Below are positions 53,506 through 62,570 of a DNA stretch of 64,000 bases, piece by piece. The number at the start of each line of letters is the position of its first letter. The stretch's first letter is position 1. The DNA comes from Arenimonas sp. (lineage in GTDB: Bacteria; Pseudomonadota; Alphaproteobacteria; Rhizobiales; Rhizobiaceae). The stretch lies in NCBI GenBank assembly GCA_019459145.1, contig JAIBEK010000065.1:1-64000 (forward strand). Direction: 5' to 3'. The notes below the pieces were generated by a model that worked only from the letters and a program-made list of their open reading frames with translations, had not been told where the DNA came from and did no database searches. The position numbers and the translations under genes were made by a program.

Positions 53506-53894
53506 CCGAGAATGTCCGTCTTGAAGGAGAAGGGCAGCAGTTCGTCCATGGTCATGGTTTTCTGCACGCCGACCTCGTCGCACAGATAGATCTTCGTGCC
53601 CGCCTCGGCGAATTCGGCGATCTTCTGGCGGCAACCGCCGCAGGGCGGGCAAAGCGCCATCTTCTCGGCGATCACCGCCATCTCGACGATCTTTTTGGCG
53701 CCGCCCATGATCATGCAGCCGATCGCCGTCGGTTCGGCGCACCAGCCCTGCGGGAAGGACAGGTTCTCGATGTTGGCGCCGGTGTAGATCCGCCCGTCGT
53801 CGGCGCGGATGGCCGCCCCGACCGGGAATTTCGAATAGGGCGCATGGGCGAATTTCGTCGCGTCGCGCGCGGCCTCGAACAGGTCATGGGACAT
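53502..53894 (-). CDS. cdd: cytidine deaminase
   Basis: 130-residue zinc deaminase turning (deoxy)cytidine into (deoxy)uridine. The zinc site is Cys-Ala-Glu in GWCAEPTAIG and CPPCGGCRQ. ATG 53894 has GGAG 9 bases upstream; a TTG at 53897 is in frame. It is three bases behind the second permease gene. Confidence 0.96.
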   Translation of the reverse strand: MSHDLFEAARDATKFAHAPYSKFPVGAAIRADDGRIYTGANIENLSFPQGWCAEPTAIGCMIMGGAKKIVEMAVIAEKMALCPPCGGCRQKIAEFAEAGTKIYLCDEVGVQKTMTMDELLPFSFKTDILG

Positions 53895-53897
53895 CAA

Positions 53898-54869
53898 TCA
53901 ACGCTCCTTCACGTAAGGGACACCGCCGGCTTTCGGCGGATTGGCCGAGCCGATCAGGCCGGCCAGCAGGATGCAGGTGAGGACATAGGGCAGCGCCTGG
54001 AAGATCTGTACCGGCACTTCACCGATCAACGGCACCGACTTGCCCTGCATGAAATTGGCCAGCGCGTCGAGGAAGCCGAACAGAAGGCAAGCGAGCAGCA
54101 CCGGAACCGGCTTCCACTTGGCGAAGATCAGCGCGGCAAGCGCGATATAGCCCTTGCCGGCCGACATGTTGTTGATAAAGGCCGCCGACTGGGCGATTGC
54201 CAGATAGGTGCCGGAAAAGCCGCAGAGGAAGCCGGCGACGATGACCGAACGGTAACGCAGCCAGGCGACCGAAATGCCGGCGGTGTCGACGGCACCGGGA
54301 TTTTCGCCGACCGCGCGCAGGCGCAGGCCGAAGCGCGTGCGGTAGAGCACCCACCAGGACAGGGGTACCGCGAGGAAGGCCAGATAGGTGAGGATGTTGT
54401 GGCCGGAGATGACATTGGCATAGATCGGGCCGATCACCGGCACGTCGCGCATCATGTCGGCGCCGGGAAGCGTGATGGGCGAGAAACGTGCGTCGCCGGT
54501 CAGGCCGGGGGTGCGCCCGCCCTGGCGGAACCAGGCCTGACCGAGCACGGCGGTGAGGCCCGCCGCGACGAAATTGATCGCCACGCCGGAGACGATCTGG
54601 TTGCCGCGATTGGTGATCGAGGCAAATCCGTGCACCATGGAAAAGGCGATCGAGACGCCGATGCCCGAAGCAAGGCCGATCCAGGCCGATCCGGTGAGGA
54701 AAGCGCCTGTCGCGGCGGCGAAGGCGGCGGCCAGCATCTTGCCCTCAAGGCCGATGTCGACAATGCCGGCCCGCTCGGAAAACAGCCCGGCCAGTGCGGT
54801 GAAGATCAGCGGGATCGACAGGCGAATGGTGGAGCCGAGAATGCTGACAACGATGTCCAGAAAATCCAT
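53898..54869 (-). CDS. nucleoside ABC transporter permease (second)
   Basis: 323-residue inner-membrane permease of the BPD_transp_2 type with about 8-9 TM helices. The start is MDFLDIVVSILGSTIRLSIP; conserved loop LFSERAGIVDIGLEGKM, and RLRAVGENPGAVDTAGI matching the ATPase-coupling loop. With the 54880 permease it forms the channel of a BmpDEFG/RnsABCD-type nucleoside importer. Confidence 0.93.
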   Translation of the reverse strand: MDFLDIVVSILGSTIRLSIPLIFTALAGLFSERAGIVDIGLEGKMLAAAFAAATGAFLTGSAWIGLASGIGVSIAFSMVHGFASITNRGNQIVSGVAINFVAAGLTAVLGQAWFRQGGRTPGLTGDARFSPITLPGADMMRDVPVIGPIYANVISGHNILTYLAFLAVPLSWWVLYRTRFGLRLRAVGENPGAVDTAGISVAWLRYRSVIVAGFLCGFSGTYLAIAQSAAFINNMSAGKGYIALAALIFAKWKPVPVLLACLLFGFLDALANFMQGKSVPLIGEVPVQIFQALPYVLTCILLAGLIGSANPPKAGGVPYVKER

Positions 54870-54879
54870 TGGCGTGACC

Positions 54880-55983
54880 TCAAACCCTGACGAACTGCTG
54901 ATAGATCCGCACGATCGCCGGGCGGAACATGTATTCAAGCGCCCCGGCGAAGAGAATCACCAGGCCCTGGATGACGACGATCATGTCGCGCGTGATGTTG
55001 GGCATGTCGAAGGACAGTTCCGCGCCGCCCTGATAGAGGACGCCGAACAGGATGGCGGCCAGCACGATGCCGAGCGGATGGCTGCGGCCCATGAGCGAAA
55101 CGGCAATGCCGACAAAGCCGGCGCCGCCGACGAACTCCACCTGCAGACGGGCGGACGCCCCCATGACCGGGTTGAGCGCCATCATGCCGGCGAGCCCACC
55201 GGAAATCAGCATGGCGATGATGACGATGCGGACATAGGATATGCCGGCATAGGCCGCGGCCGAACGGGAAATGCCCATGGTGCGCATCTCATAGCCGAGC
55301 TTGGTGCGCCAGATCAGCACCCAGACGACGACGCACATGACGAGCGCGATCAGGAAGGAGACGTTGAACGGCGCCGGGCCGAGCTTCAGACCGAACATGG
55401 CCATCAGCCAGTCGAGCTTGGGCAATTGCCCGCCTTCGAGGAAGGTACGGGTTTCCGGCGCCATCTTGCCGGGCACGATCAGCACGTTGACCAGCAGATA
55501 GACCATCAGCGCGGCGCCGATGAAATTGAACATGATGGTGGTGATGACGATGTGGCTGCCGCGCCTGGCTTGCAGCCAGGCGGGAATGAAAGCCCAGGCC
55601 GCGCCGAACAGGGCCGCACCGATGACGGCGAAGGGCATGGTCACATACCACGGCACATAGTGATCGAGCGCGAGCGCCACGAGGGCCGCGCCCAGGCCGC
55701 CGACATAGGCCTGGCCCTCGGAGCCGATATTGAACAGCCCGGCATGATAGGCGACCGCGACCGAGAGGCCGGCGAAGATGAAATTGGTGGCGTAATAGAG
55801 GGTGAAGCCGATGCCTTCGCCCCGGCCGAGCGCGCCGGCCAGCATCAGCTTGAGCGCCTCATAGGGGCTTTCGCCGATCACCCAGACGACGAAGCCCGAG
55901 ACAAGGAAAGCCAGGATGAGGTTGACCAGCGGCAGAAGCGCGTAATTGATCCAATTGGGCAGCGGTACGGAAGCGGTGCTCAT
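54880..55983 (-). CDS. nucleoside ABC transporter permease (first)
   Basis: 367 residues with about 9-10 TM helices. Coupling region TKLGYEMRTMGISRSAAAYAG and the conserved YHAGLFNIGSEGQAYVGGLG place it in the same family as its neighbour. The start is ATG 55983 (MSTASVPLPNWINY). It lies 7 bases behind the ATPase and 10 before the second permease. Confidence 0.93.
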   Translation of the reverse strand: MSTASVPLPNWINYALLPLVNLILAFLVSGFVVWVIGESPYEALKLMLAGALGRGEGIGFTLYYATNFIFAGLSVAVAYHAGLFNIGSEGQAYVGGLGAALVALALDHYVPWYVTMPFAVIGAALFGAAWAFIPAWLQARRGSHIVITTIMFNFIGAALMVYLLVNVLIVPGKMAPETRTFLEGGQLPKLDWLMAMFGLKLGPAPFNVSFLIALVMCVVVWVLIWRTKLGYEMRTMGISRSAAAYAGISYVRIVIIAMLISGGLAGMMALNPVMGASARLQVEFVGGAGFVGIAVSLMGRSHPLGIVLAAILFGVLYQGGAELSFDMPNITRDMIVVIQGLVILFAGALEYMFRPAIVRIYQQFVRV

Positions 55984-55990
55984 CAAAACC

Positions 55991-57511
55991 TCATGCGGCA
56001 ATGCCGGCCATCATCAGGCCGAGTGTCTGTTCACCGGTGTCCGGGCTCTTTTCCCCGACGACCTTGCCGGCAAACATCACCAGGACCCGGTCGGAGAGCG
56101 AGCGGATCTCGTCGAGTTCGACCGACACCAGAAGCACGGCCTTGCCGGCGTCGCGCGTCTCGACGATCCGGCGATGGATGAATTCGATGGCGCCGATGTC
56201 GACACCGCGGGTCGGCTGGCCGACGACGAGAAGCTTCGGGTCGCGCTCGATCTCGCGGGCGACGACGATCTTCTGCTGGTTGCCGCCGGAGAAATTGGCG
56301 GTCTTCAGCCTGGGATTGGGCGGACGGATGTCGTATTTCTCGATCTCGTCGACGGCGGCCTTGCGCACCGCATCGGGCTTCAGGAATGCGCCCCTGCCGT
56401 AACGATCGTCACGATGATAGCCGAGGATGGCGTTTTCCGCCTCCTCGAAGGCCAGCACCAGGCCCATATGGTGGCGGTCTTCCGGAATATGCGCCAGTCC
56501 CATGCGCCTGAGGCGCGCCGGATCAAAGCCGGTGACCGGCTCGCCGCAGAACAGGATCTCGCCGGAGGTCGGCTTGCGGATACCGGTGATGGCCTCCAGC
56601 AATTCGCTCTGGCCATTGCCGGCGACGCCGGCAATGCCGAGGATCTCGCCGGAGCGCACGTCGAAGGAGACGTTGTCGACCATGGTGACGCCGCGATTGT
56701 CCTTCACCGTCAGGTTGCGCACCGAAAGGAAGACATCGCCGGGCTTGGAGTCACCCTTGTCAACGTGCAGCAACACGCGGCGGCCGACCATCAGCTCGGC
56801 CAGCTCCTCGACTGACGTTTCGGACGTCGTGCGGGTCGCGACGATCTCGCCGCGGCGCATGACCGACACCGTGTCGGTGATTGCCATGATCTCGCGTAGC
56901 TTGTGGGTGATCAGAATGACGGTCTTGCCCTGGTCGCGCAGCACGCGCAGGATCTTGAAAAGGTGGTCGGCTTCGGCCGGTGTCAGAACGCCGGTCGGCT
57001 CGTCGAGGATCAGGATCTCGGCGCCGCGATACATGGCTTTGAGGATCTCGACCCGCTGCTGCAGACCGACGGGAAGCTCCTCGACCACCGCATCCGGATC
57101 GACCTCGAGTTCGTAGTCGTCCTCGAGCTTCTTCAAGGCGTCGCGCGCCGCATCCGTGCCCTTGCCGAGCAGCGGGCCGCCCTCGGCGCCGAGCATCAGG
57201 TTTTCCAGCACGGTGAAATTCTCGACCAGCATGAAATGCTGGTGCACCATGCCGATGCCGGACGAGATCGCCGACTGGCTGTCGCGGATGGTGACCGGAT
57301 TGCCGCCGATACGGATCTCGCCGCTGTCGGCCTGATAGAAACCATAGAGGATCGACATCAGCGTCGACTTGCCGGCGCCGTTTTCGCCTATGATGCCGTG
57401 GATCGAGCCCTTGGCGACCGTGAGATTGATGTTCTTGTTGGCATGCACCGCACCGAACTTCTTGTCGATGCCGATCAGTTCGATCGCCGGCGCCTGGCTC
57501 TTGTCGTTCAT
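55991..57511 (-). CDS. nucleoside ABC transporter, duplicated ATP-binding protein
   Basis: 506 residues containing two ABC domains. Domain 1 (about 10-245) has Walker A GENGAGKST, ELPVGLQQRVEI in the signature position and LILDEPTGVL. Domain 2 (about 260-500) has GVAGNGQSELLE in place of Walker A, FSGGNQQKIVVAREI and LLVVGQPTRGVD, where Gly-Gln replaces the catalytic Glu context. This asymmetry is usual for sugar and nucleoside importers. The start is ATG 57511. Confidence 0.94.
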   Translation of the reverse strand: MNDKSQAPAIELIGIDKKFGAVHANKNINLTVAKGSIHGIIGENGAGKSTLMSILYGFYQADSGEIRIGGNPVTIRDSQSAISSGIGMVHQHFMLVENFTVLENLMLGAEGGPLLGKGTDAARDALKKLEDDYELEVDPDAVVEELPVGLQQRVEILKAMYRGAEILILDEPTGVLTPAEADHLFKILRVLRDQGKTVILITHKLREIMAITDTVSVMRRGEIVATRTTSETSVEELAELMVGRRVLLHVDKGDSKPGDVFLSVRNLTVKDNRGVTMVDNVSFDVRSGEILGIAGVAGNGQSELLEAITGIRKPTSGEILFCGEPVTGFDPARLRRMGLAHIPEDRHHMGLVLAFEEAENAILGYHRDDRYGRGAFLKPDAVRKAAVDEIEKYDIRPPNPRLKTANFSGGNQQKIVVAREIERDPKLLVVGQPTRGVDIGAIEFIHRRIVETRDAGKAVLLVSVELDEIRSLSDRVLVMFAGKVVGEKSPDTGEQTLGLMMAGIAA

Positions 57512-57533
57512 TCCGGTCCCCCAGACATAAAAA

Positions 57534-57568
57534 GGGCGCAAGGCGGATTGAGCAACCACCTTGCGCCC
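57534..57568 (-). terminator. intercistronic hairpin after bmp (partial terminator)
   Basis: 10-bp perfect stem GGGCGCAAGG / CCTTGCGCCC; on the minus strand it runs into TTTTTATG. It lies directly after the binding-protein stop and 23 bases before the ATPase ATG. It is likely to trap some transcripts, giving more binding protein than transporter. Confidence 0.8.
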
Positions 57569-57576
57569 GGATCAGA

Positions 57577-58569
57577 TCACTTCGGGCAGGAATTGTCCGA
57601 CATGTAATCGTGGACCTTGATGGTGCCGGCAATGATGTCGGCCTTGGCCTTTTCGACGGCTGCCTTCATATCATCGGTGACGAGCTTGGCATTGTGCTCG
57701 TCGAGCGCATAGGCGACGCCGTCTTCCTTGACGCCGAGCGCCTGGACGCCGGCGGTGAACTTGTCACCCTTGGAGTCGGCATAGGCGTTGTAGACGGCGA
57801 GGTCGACGCGCTTGACCATGGAGGTCAGGACCGAACCCGGATGCAGGTGGTTCTGGTTGGAATCGACGCCGATCGACAGCTTGCCGTTGTCGGCCGCGGT
57901 CTGCAGAACGCCGAGACCGGTGGCACCGGCTGCCGCATAGACCACGTCGGCGCCCTGGTCGATCTGGTTCTTGGTGAGTTCGCCGCCGCGAACCGGGTCG
58001 TTCCAGGCAGCGCCGGTGGTGCCGGTCATGTTCTGGAACACCTGGATATCGGGATTGGCCGCGCGCGCGCCCTGTTCGTAGCCGCAGGCGAACTTGCGGA
58101 TCAACGGAATGTCCATGCCGCCGACGAAGCCGACCTTGCCGGTCTTCGACGCCATGCCGGCGAGCACGCCGACGAGGTAGGAGCCTTCCTCTTCCTTGTA
58201 GACCACCGAACGGACGTTCGGCAGGTCGACCACCGAGTCGACGATGACGAACTGGGTGTCGGGGAATTCGGCGGCGACCTTCTCGACCGCCGAGGTCCAG
58301 GCGAAGGACACGGCGACGACCGGGTTATAGCCACGGGAGGCGAAGTTGCGGATCGCCTGTTCGCCCTGGGTGTCGCCGGTCGGTTCGAAATCGCGATATT
58401 CGGTGCCGGTCTCGGCCTTGAACTTCTCCGCTCCGGCATAGGCTGCTTCATTGAACGACTTGTCGAACTTGCCGCCCGTACCATAGACGAGCGCCGGCTT
58501 GACGTCGGCGGCGAACGCCGTTGCCGACATGGCGGTCAAGGCAAAGAGACTCAAAAGGGTTTTCTTCAT
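57577..58569 (-). CDS. BMP family nucleoside-binding protein
   Basis: 330-residue periplasmic binding protein of the PnrA/TmpC/Bmp type. Signal peptide about 1-20 (MKKTLLSLFALTAMSATAFA), then LVYGTGGKFDKSFNEAAYAG, the start of the BMP domain with the nucleoside-stacking Phe/Asn region. GKVGFVGGMDIPLIRKFACGYEQG and AAGATGLGVLQTAADNGK follow. It delivers purine and pyrimidine nucleosides to the permeases encoded downstream. First gene of the salvage operon. Confidence 0.95.
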   Translation of the reverse strand: MKKTLLSLFALTAMSATAFAADVKPALVYGTGGKFDKSFNEAAYAGAEKFKAETGTEYRDFEPTGDTQGEQAIRNFASRGYNPVVAVSFAWTSAVEKVAAEFPDTQFVIVDSVVDLPNVRSVVYKEEEGSYLVGVLAGMASKTGKVGFVGGMDIPLIRKFACGYEQGARAANPDIQVFQNMTGTTGAAWNDPVRGGELTKNQIDQGADVVYAAAGATGLGVLQTAADNGKLSIGVDSNQNHLHPGSVLTSMVKRVDLAVYNAYADSKGDKFTAGVQALGVKEDGVAYALDEHNAKLVTDDMKAAVEKAKADIIAGTIKVHDYMSDNSCPK

Positions 58570-58819
58570 TGTGCAGCCCTGTTGTTGCTATTGATCTTGC
58601 TGGGTCCTCCCGCAAGCGCTTTGACGCGCCAGTCTGCGGAACCACCGACCCCTTTTCCAAGGGCCTGGCTGGTTCCATCCTTGCATGGCTCTTAGAAAAA
58701 TTCACCCGATTTTTTTCAACTGGTAAAGAAACATTCGGCGCTTTCCCGCCTTGACTACGGACGCCGAAAATTCAGCCAGATCAACGGGCTCGCTGCCGAC
58801 GGAACGGGCAAGGGGCGGC

Positions 58820-59479
58820 TTAGACGACGACCGGCAACGGGCAGGTCACGCCAATGCCGCGAAGGCCGCAATAGCCGTCAGGGTTCTTCGCCAGATATTG
58901 TTGATGATAGTCCTCGGCATAATAAAAAGGTCCCGCCGGCGCGATCTGCGTCGTCACGGTCTGCTTGCGGCCGGCCGCGATCACCGCCTGCTGGAAGGCG
59001 TCGCGAACCTTGAGCGCGGCATCGATGTCGTCGACGCTTTCGGCATAGATCGCCGAACGATAGGTGGTGCCGATGTCATTGCCCTGGCGCATGCCCTGGG
59101 TCGGATCATGGGCCTCGAAGAAGATCTTCAGCAAGGCCTCGAGCGTCACCACCTGCGGATCATAGACCACCTTGACCACCTCCGCATGGCCGGTGAGCCC
59201 GGTCACCGTCTCCTGATAGGTGGGATTGGGCGTGTACCCGCCCTGGTAACCGGCGGCGGTGACATAAACGCCGGGCGTCTTCCACAGAAGCCGCTCAGCG
59301 CCCCAGAAACAGCCCATGCCGAGATAGACCGTCTTCATCCCCTCCGGATAGGGACCCTTCAGCGGACGTCCTGACACGAAATGTGTCTCTGCGGTCGCGA
59401 GCGGCTCGGCCCTTCCCGGAAGCGCGGTCTCGGCCGTGGGCATGGTCATCTTCTTGTTGAACATATCGATCAGGAACAT
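58820..59479 (-). CDS. msrA: peptide methionine-S-sulfoxide reductase MsrA
   Basis: 219 residues; reduces Met-(S)-sulfoxide. The catalytic Cys is in [15 protein letters not shown] (about 54); conserved [20 protein letters not shown] and [13 protein letters not shown] follow. Two C-terminal Cys ([14 protein letters not shown]) resolve the disulfide. The start is ATG 59479 with AGGAG. No signal peptide, so it acts in the cytosol. Confidence 0.97.
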   Translation of the reverse strand: MFLIDMFNKKMTMPTAETALPGRAEPLATAETHFVSGRPLKGPYPEGMKTVYLGMGCFWGAERLLWKTPGVYVTAAGYQGGYTPNPTYQETVTGLTGHAEVVKVVYDPQVVTLEALLKIFFEAHDPTQGMRQGNDIGTTYRSAIYAESVDDIDAALKVRDAFQQAVIAAGRKQTVTTQIAPAGPFYYAEDYHQQYLAKNPDGYCGLRGIGVTCPLPVVV

Positions 59480-59543
59480 CGGGACTCCTAACGGGTACGG
59501 GCCGGCGGCAAGGACCCGCCGCGCGGACGGGTCGGCACAAGGT

Positions 59544-59861
59544 TCAAGCGGCGAAGCGACCGGCCGGCGACGGCTTCTTGTAGCCCACCATCCACAAGAG
59601 CAGCGCCAGGCCGAGCAGCACCGCGAATGCGGGTTGCGGCAGGAACCAGGCATCGAACATGCGCCAGGCCGATGTGCCGATCTTCGTTTCGACGAAAGCG
59701 CGCAAACCGACCAGGGAAGCGGGAGCGATCTCCACCCAGGCCAATCGCAGCGGCGTGACGACGAACTGCGACGCGGACACCGAGGCGATCGAGTCCATGG
59801 TGGCGGCAATCACCGCGACACACAAGGCCGCGAAACTCGCCAGACGAAATATGAAACGCAC
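59544..59861 (-). CDS. small membrane protein of unknown function
   Basis: 105 residues from GTG 59861 (GGGGG about 10 bases upstream). Two TM helices: [18 protein letters not shown] near the N-terminus and [16 protein letters not shown] near the C-terminus, with about 50 residues between, presumably in the periplasm. The last residues are basic. No family is recognised with certainty; it is probably cotranscribed with msrA (64 bases). Confidence 0.7.
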   Translation of the reverse strand: MRFIFRLASFAALCVAVIAATMDSIASVSASQFVVTPLRLAWVEIAPASLVGLRAFVETKIGTSAWRMFDAWFLPQPAFAVLLGLALLLWMVGYKKPSPAGRFAA

Positions 59862-60063
59862 CGAACCATTCCCCCATGCAGCCACCCCACGCGACCATGG
59901 CACCTGCCCCTGCATGCACCGGCTTTCCGGCGAAGGCCAGCCAATAGATATGCTTTTGTCCGGGCAAGTCAAAAAACCGTCAGATTTCGGTTGATCGCCG
60001 GGAAATCCTCGTTATATATCGCGCCCGACCGGCCGCTTCGCATGACGAGGTGCCGGCTCCTAC

Positions 60064-60153
60064 GGACAGGTGGCCGAGTGGTTTAAGGCGCACGCCTGGA
60101 ACGCGTGTGTACGTGAAAGCGTACCGAGGGTTCGAATCCCTCTCTGTCCGCCA
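60064..60153 (+). tRNA. tRNA-Ser (anticodon GGA)
   Basis: 90 bases with encoded CCA. Acceptor GGACAGG / TCTGTCC; anticodon arm CACGC-CTGGAAC-GCGTG giving GGA (UCC/UCU codons); long variable arm TACGTGAAAGCGTAC; T-arm GAGGGTTCGAATCCCTC. Its 3' end borders foreign-looking DNA with an integrase remnant. Confidence 0.97.
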
Positions 60154-60375
60154 TAATTCTTGTTAAATTATTGATTTTATTTGTTTACTTCAAAGACTCG
60201 GCGCCTGGCCCGCCAGTCAGCCCGCCACGAAAATTCGGACTGATTTTTCCGTCGGCATCCCCACAAAAAATTCAAATCATCCAGTTGCCAAATGTTACGA
60301 CAATCGGCTATTTGAGATTCATTCATCACACAGCACCGCTGCGCAAGACGTGCAGGGTCCTAGAAAGGGACTCGC

Positions 60376-60774
60376 ATGTCTACAAATCCGCAATTAGGTC
60401 TATTTTCTTCTTCTGACAAAGATGACGAAGCTTCCACAAGCGATGCAGCGCCGAGCAGCTCTGCTTCGTCTGAAGTAGCTGTCAATGTGGAAAATCTCGA
60501 CGCCGCCAACTCCGCAAAGCCTGTCACCCCTGTGCCCTCCGAGCGACGCCGAGTGCGCAATGTAAGCGTCGGAGGAATGCCTCAGGCAGAAGAACGCTAT
60601 CTTTCCGTCCAGGACGTGGCGCGCCGCTATGCAATCAGCATCCAGACGGTGTGGCGCCACACCAAGCATAATCCAGATTTTCCGAAACCGATCAAGATCC
60701 TGAACGGGTCTACCCGTTGGCGCATGAGCGACATTCTGGCCTACGAGGTTCGACGCCAGGAGGTCGGCCGATGA
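60376..60774 (+). CDS. AlpA/MerR-type helix-turn-helix protein
   Basis: 132 residues from ATG 60376 (AAGGG 8 bases before). The first 70 residues are Ser/Asp/Ala-rich and disordered-looking. A winged helix-turn-helix of the AlpA/excisionase kind fills about 75-127: YLSVQDVARRYAISIQTVWR, then FPKPIKILNGSTRWRMSDI. Such proteins control or direct excision of integrative elements. The coding sequence is clearly less GC-rich at its start than the rest of the window. Its stop overlaps the next ATG. Confidence 0.8.
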   Translation: MSTNPQLGLFSSSDKDDEASTSDAAPSSSASSEVAVNVENLDAANSAKPVTPVPSERRRVRNVSVGGMPQAEERYLSVQDVARRYAISIQTVWRHTKHNPDFPKPIKILNGSTRWRMSDILAYEVRRQEVGR

Positions 60775-61229
60775 CCGCTACCAGCACCCCCGGTAAGAAG
60801 CGCCGCAATCTCCAGAGCGATCGGAAGGCCAGGGTCCATCAGCTGTATTCGAGCGATGATGTCATCAAGCTCTATGAGATCTCACGCAATACCCTGACAA
60901 ACTGGATTGCCGACGGTCTTTCCTTCATTGATGCCGAACCGCGCCTGTTTCGCGGTTCGGACCTTAACGCCTTTCATGGGCGACGGCGGGACAAGGCTGC
61001 AGGATACCCGCTTGGCCAATTCCTGGTCAACTGCTTCGCCTGCAAGCGTTCTCATTCACTGCTTGATGGCGAGATTTCAATTTCGCCCGGTCGCACTGGC
61101 GGGATTTTCCGTGTCTCAAGGACCTGCCCGGATACCGGAGCGAGGGCGAACAGGTACGTTTGCAGCAAAGAGCTGGAGACGCTCCAGCGGCTTCGCGAAG
61201 CCAATCCCGGACTCCAGACTCCCGACTAA
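60771..61229 (+). CDS. DNA-binding accessory protein of the tRNA-Ser element
   Basis: 152 residues, ATGA overlap with the preceding gene. The N-terminus is basic (KKRRNLQSDRKARVHQLYSS), followed by a helix-turn-helix (about 27-65: DDVIKLYEISRNTLTNWIAD). A Cys-containing part follows (NCFACKRSH, then TCPDTGARANRYVC) that could bind a metal. No named family is recognised. The overlap with an AlpA-like gene suggests the two act together. Confidence 0.7.
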   Translation: MTATSTPGKKRRNLQSDRKARVHQLYSSDDVIKLYEISRNTLTNWIADGLSFIDAEPRLFRGSDLNAFHGRRRDKAAGYPLGQFLVNCFACKRSHSLLDGEISISPGRTGGIFRVSRTCPDTGARANRYVCSKELETLQRLREANPGLQTPD

Positions 61230-61368
61230 AATGTTCCTCTAGTCCCCTCTGGGTTTGTGCAAACCGGGCCGCCTCGACTCCGGGGCCGCCTCAGTACTCA
61301 ATCCGTTCCCAGCTCATGGAGCATGCCCAACCAGAAAACGGCCCCAGACCGAAGGTTCGCCTTTGGTA

Positions 61369-62531
61369 ATGCAAACCCACGCGATCTCGCCTGATCGCAA
61401 CCACCTGAAAGACGTGAATATGAGTGCTATCGAGACCAACGCCTCCATCGTCTACCGTACCAGGGCGAACTGAGGCACAGCAAAGGGTACCACCCGAAGA
61501 CCGTCAATGACATACTGCGCCATATCTGGCAGTTCGAGGGGCACACGGGATCGGTCGACTTCCGGTCAGTGACCCGCAAGATGATCGAGGACTTCAAGGA
61601 TGAGCTCATCGGCCGGGCAGACAAGTCCGACAAGGAGGGGCTATCGGCATCCACAATTGTGCACACGTTCGGTAACCTGAAGTCCTTCTTCACTTGGCTT
61701 TCTGGTCAGGACGGCTACAGGCGGTCGATCACCGCGCAGTTGTACAATCACTTCAACTCGCCGCGGCACCTCGTTGAGCTCGCGGGAGCGGCAGCACAGA
61801 AATTCGTCCCGAATGCTGAGCAATTGCGCCTGGTGCTAGAGGCGATGCCGGCCAAGTCCCCGGCCCAGCGGAGGGACCGCGCCATGCTGGCGGCCCTATT
61901 CTTGTTTGGTGTCCGTGATGGTGCTTTGATCTCGCTCCGCGTGAAGCATGTCGACATCGATCACAAGCAAATCTTCCAGGATGCACGCGAGGTGAAGACG
62001 AAGTTCAGCAAGACGAGCATCGTCGACTGGTTTCCGGTCGGAGACGACATCGAACGCATTGTCATCGACTGGCTCAAAGAGCTGAAGGGAATAGGCGCCG
62101 GAGAGGATGCCCCCCTCTTTCCAACGGCGCCGTTCAAGCCGTGGATGGGGCGGCACAGCATCGAGTTCGAATTTCTGACTACGGCCGCTCCTGTCCGACA
62201 GGTCTTGCGCAAGGCGGCCGCTGCCGCGGGGGTTCCCTATTTCAAGCCCCATGCAATTCGCTCGACCGTCGCCAAGCTCTGCGATGAATGGGCTTCGTCA
62301 TTGCGCGATATGAAGGCGCTCAGCCAGAACCTCGGCCACGAGCAGATCAGCACCACATCGAAGTACTACGGTGACGTCGAACCTGACCTCAAGCAGGAGC
62401 TGTTCCGCAAGATACGAGAAAAGCAGTGCAACCCGGGCGCACGTGACATCGGCGAGCTTGCGGAGCGCGTCAGCATCGACACACAGGATCTGGTCCGCAA
62501 GATCCTGCAAATGGCGCTGGACAAGAAGTAG
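61369..62531 (+). pseudogene. tyrosine recombinase/integrase broken by a one-base deletion
   Basis: The first part reads MQTHAISPDRNHLKDVNMSA to IVYR in one frame (ATG 61369 or 61420) and hits TGA at 61471-61473. The next frame continues the core-binding domain from about 61458 (YQGELRHSKGYHPKTVNDI) and stays open to 62531. Restoring one T near 61458 (CGTAC to CGTTAC) joins both halves. The catalytic domain keeps all residues: Arg in FGVRDGAL, HAIR, LGHEQ and the Tyr in SKYYGD. A shortened protein from GTG 61569 lacks part of the core-binding domain. A sequencing error is the alternative explanation. Confidence 0.8.
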
Positions 62532-62542
62532 CCAGCGAACCT

Positions 62543-62570
62543 GCGCGGCGGCAATAGCGTGCCGCCGCGC
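62543..62570 (+). terminator. strong hairpin behind the integrase
   Basis: Perfect 11-bp stem (GCGCGGCGGCA / TGCCGCCGCGC), loop ATAGCG, 12 bases past the stop. There is no T-run, so it may be a factor-assisted terminator or a palindromic site. Confidence 0.5.

Larger units (their letters stand above)
60154..62570 (+). mobile_element. degraded integrative element next to tRNA-Ser
   Basis: From the tRNA-Ser 3' end to the hairpin after the integrase. It holds two small DNA-binding proteins with lower GC than the flanks and a frameshifted tyrosine integrase, the usual parts of an element inserted at a tRNA 3' end. No second copy of the tRNA 3' sequence is seen up to 64000, so the right border is undefined. 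Immobile unless helped in trans. Confidence 0.55.

Noticed and set aside
54553-56181. 542-codon plus-strand frame opposite the two permease genes
   Set aside because: The minus-strand permeases have the expected membrane helices and coupling loops; the plus frame is charged and lacks motifs.
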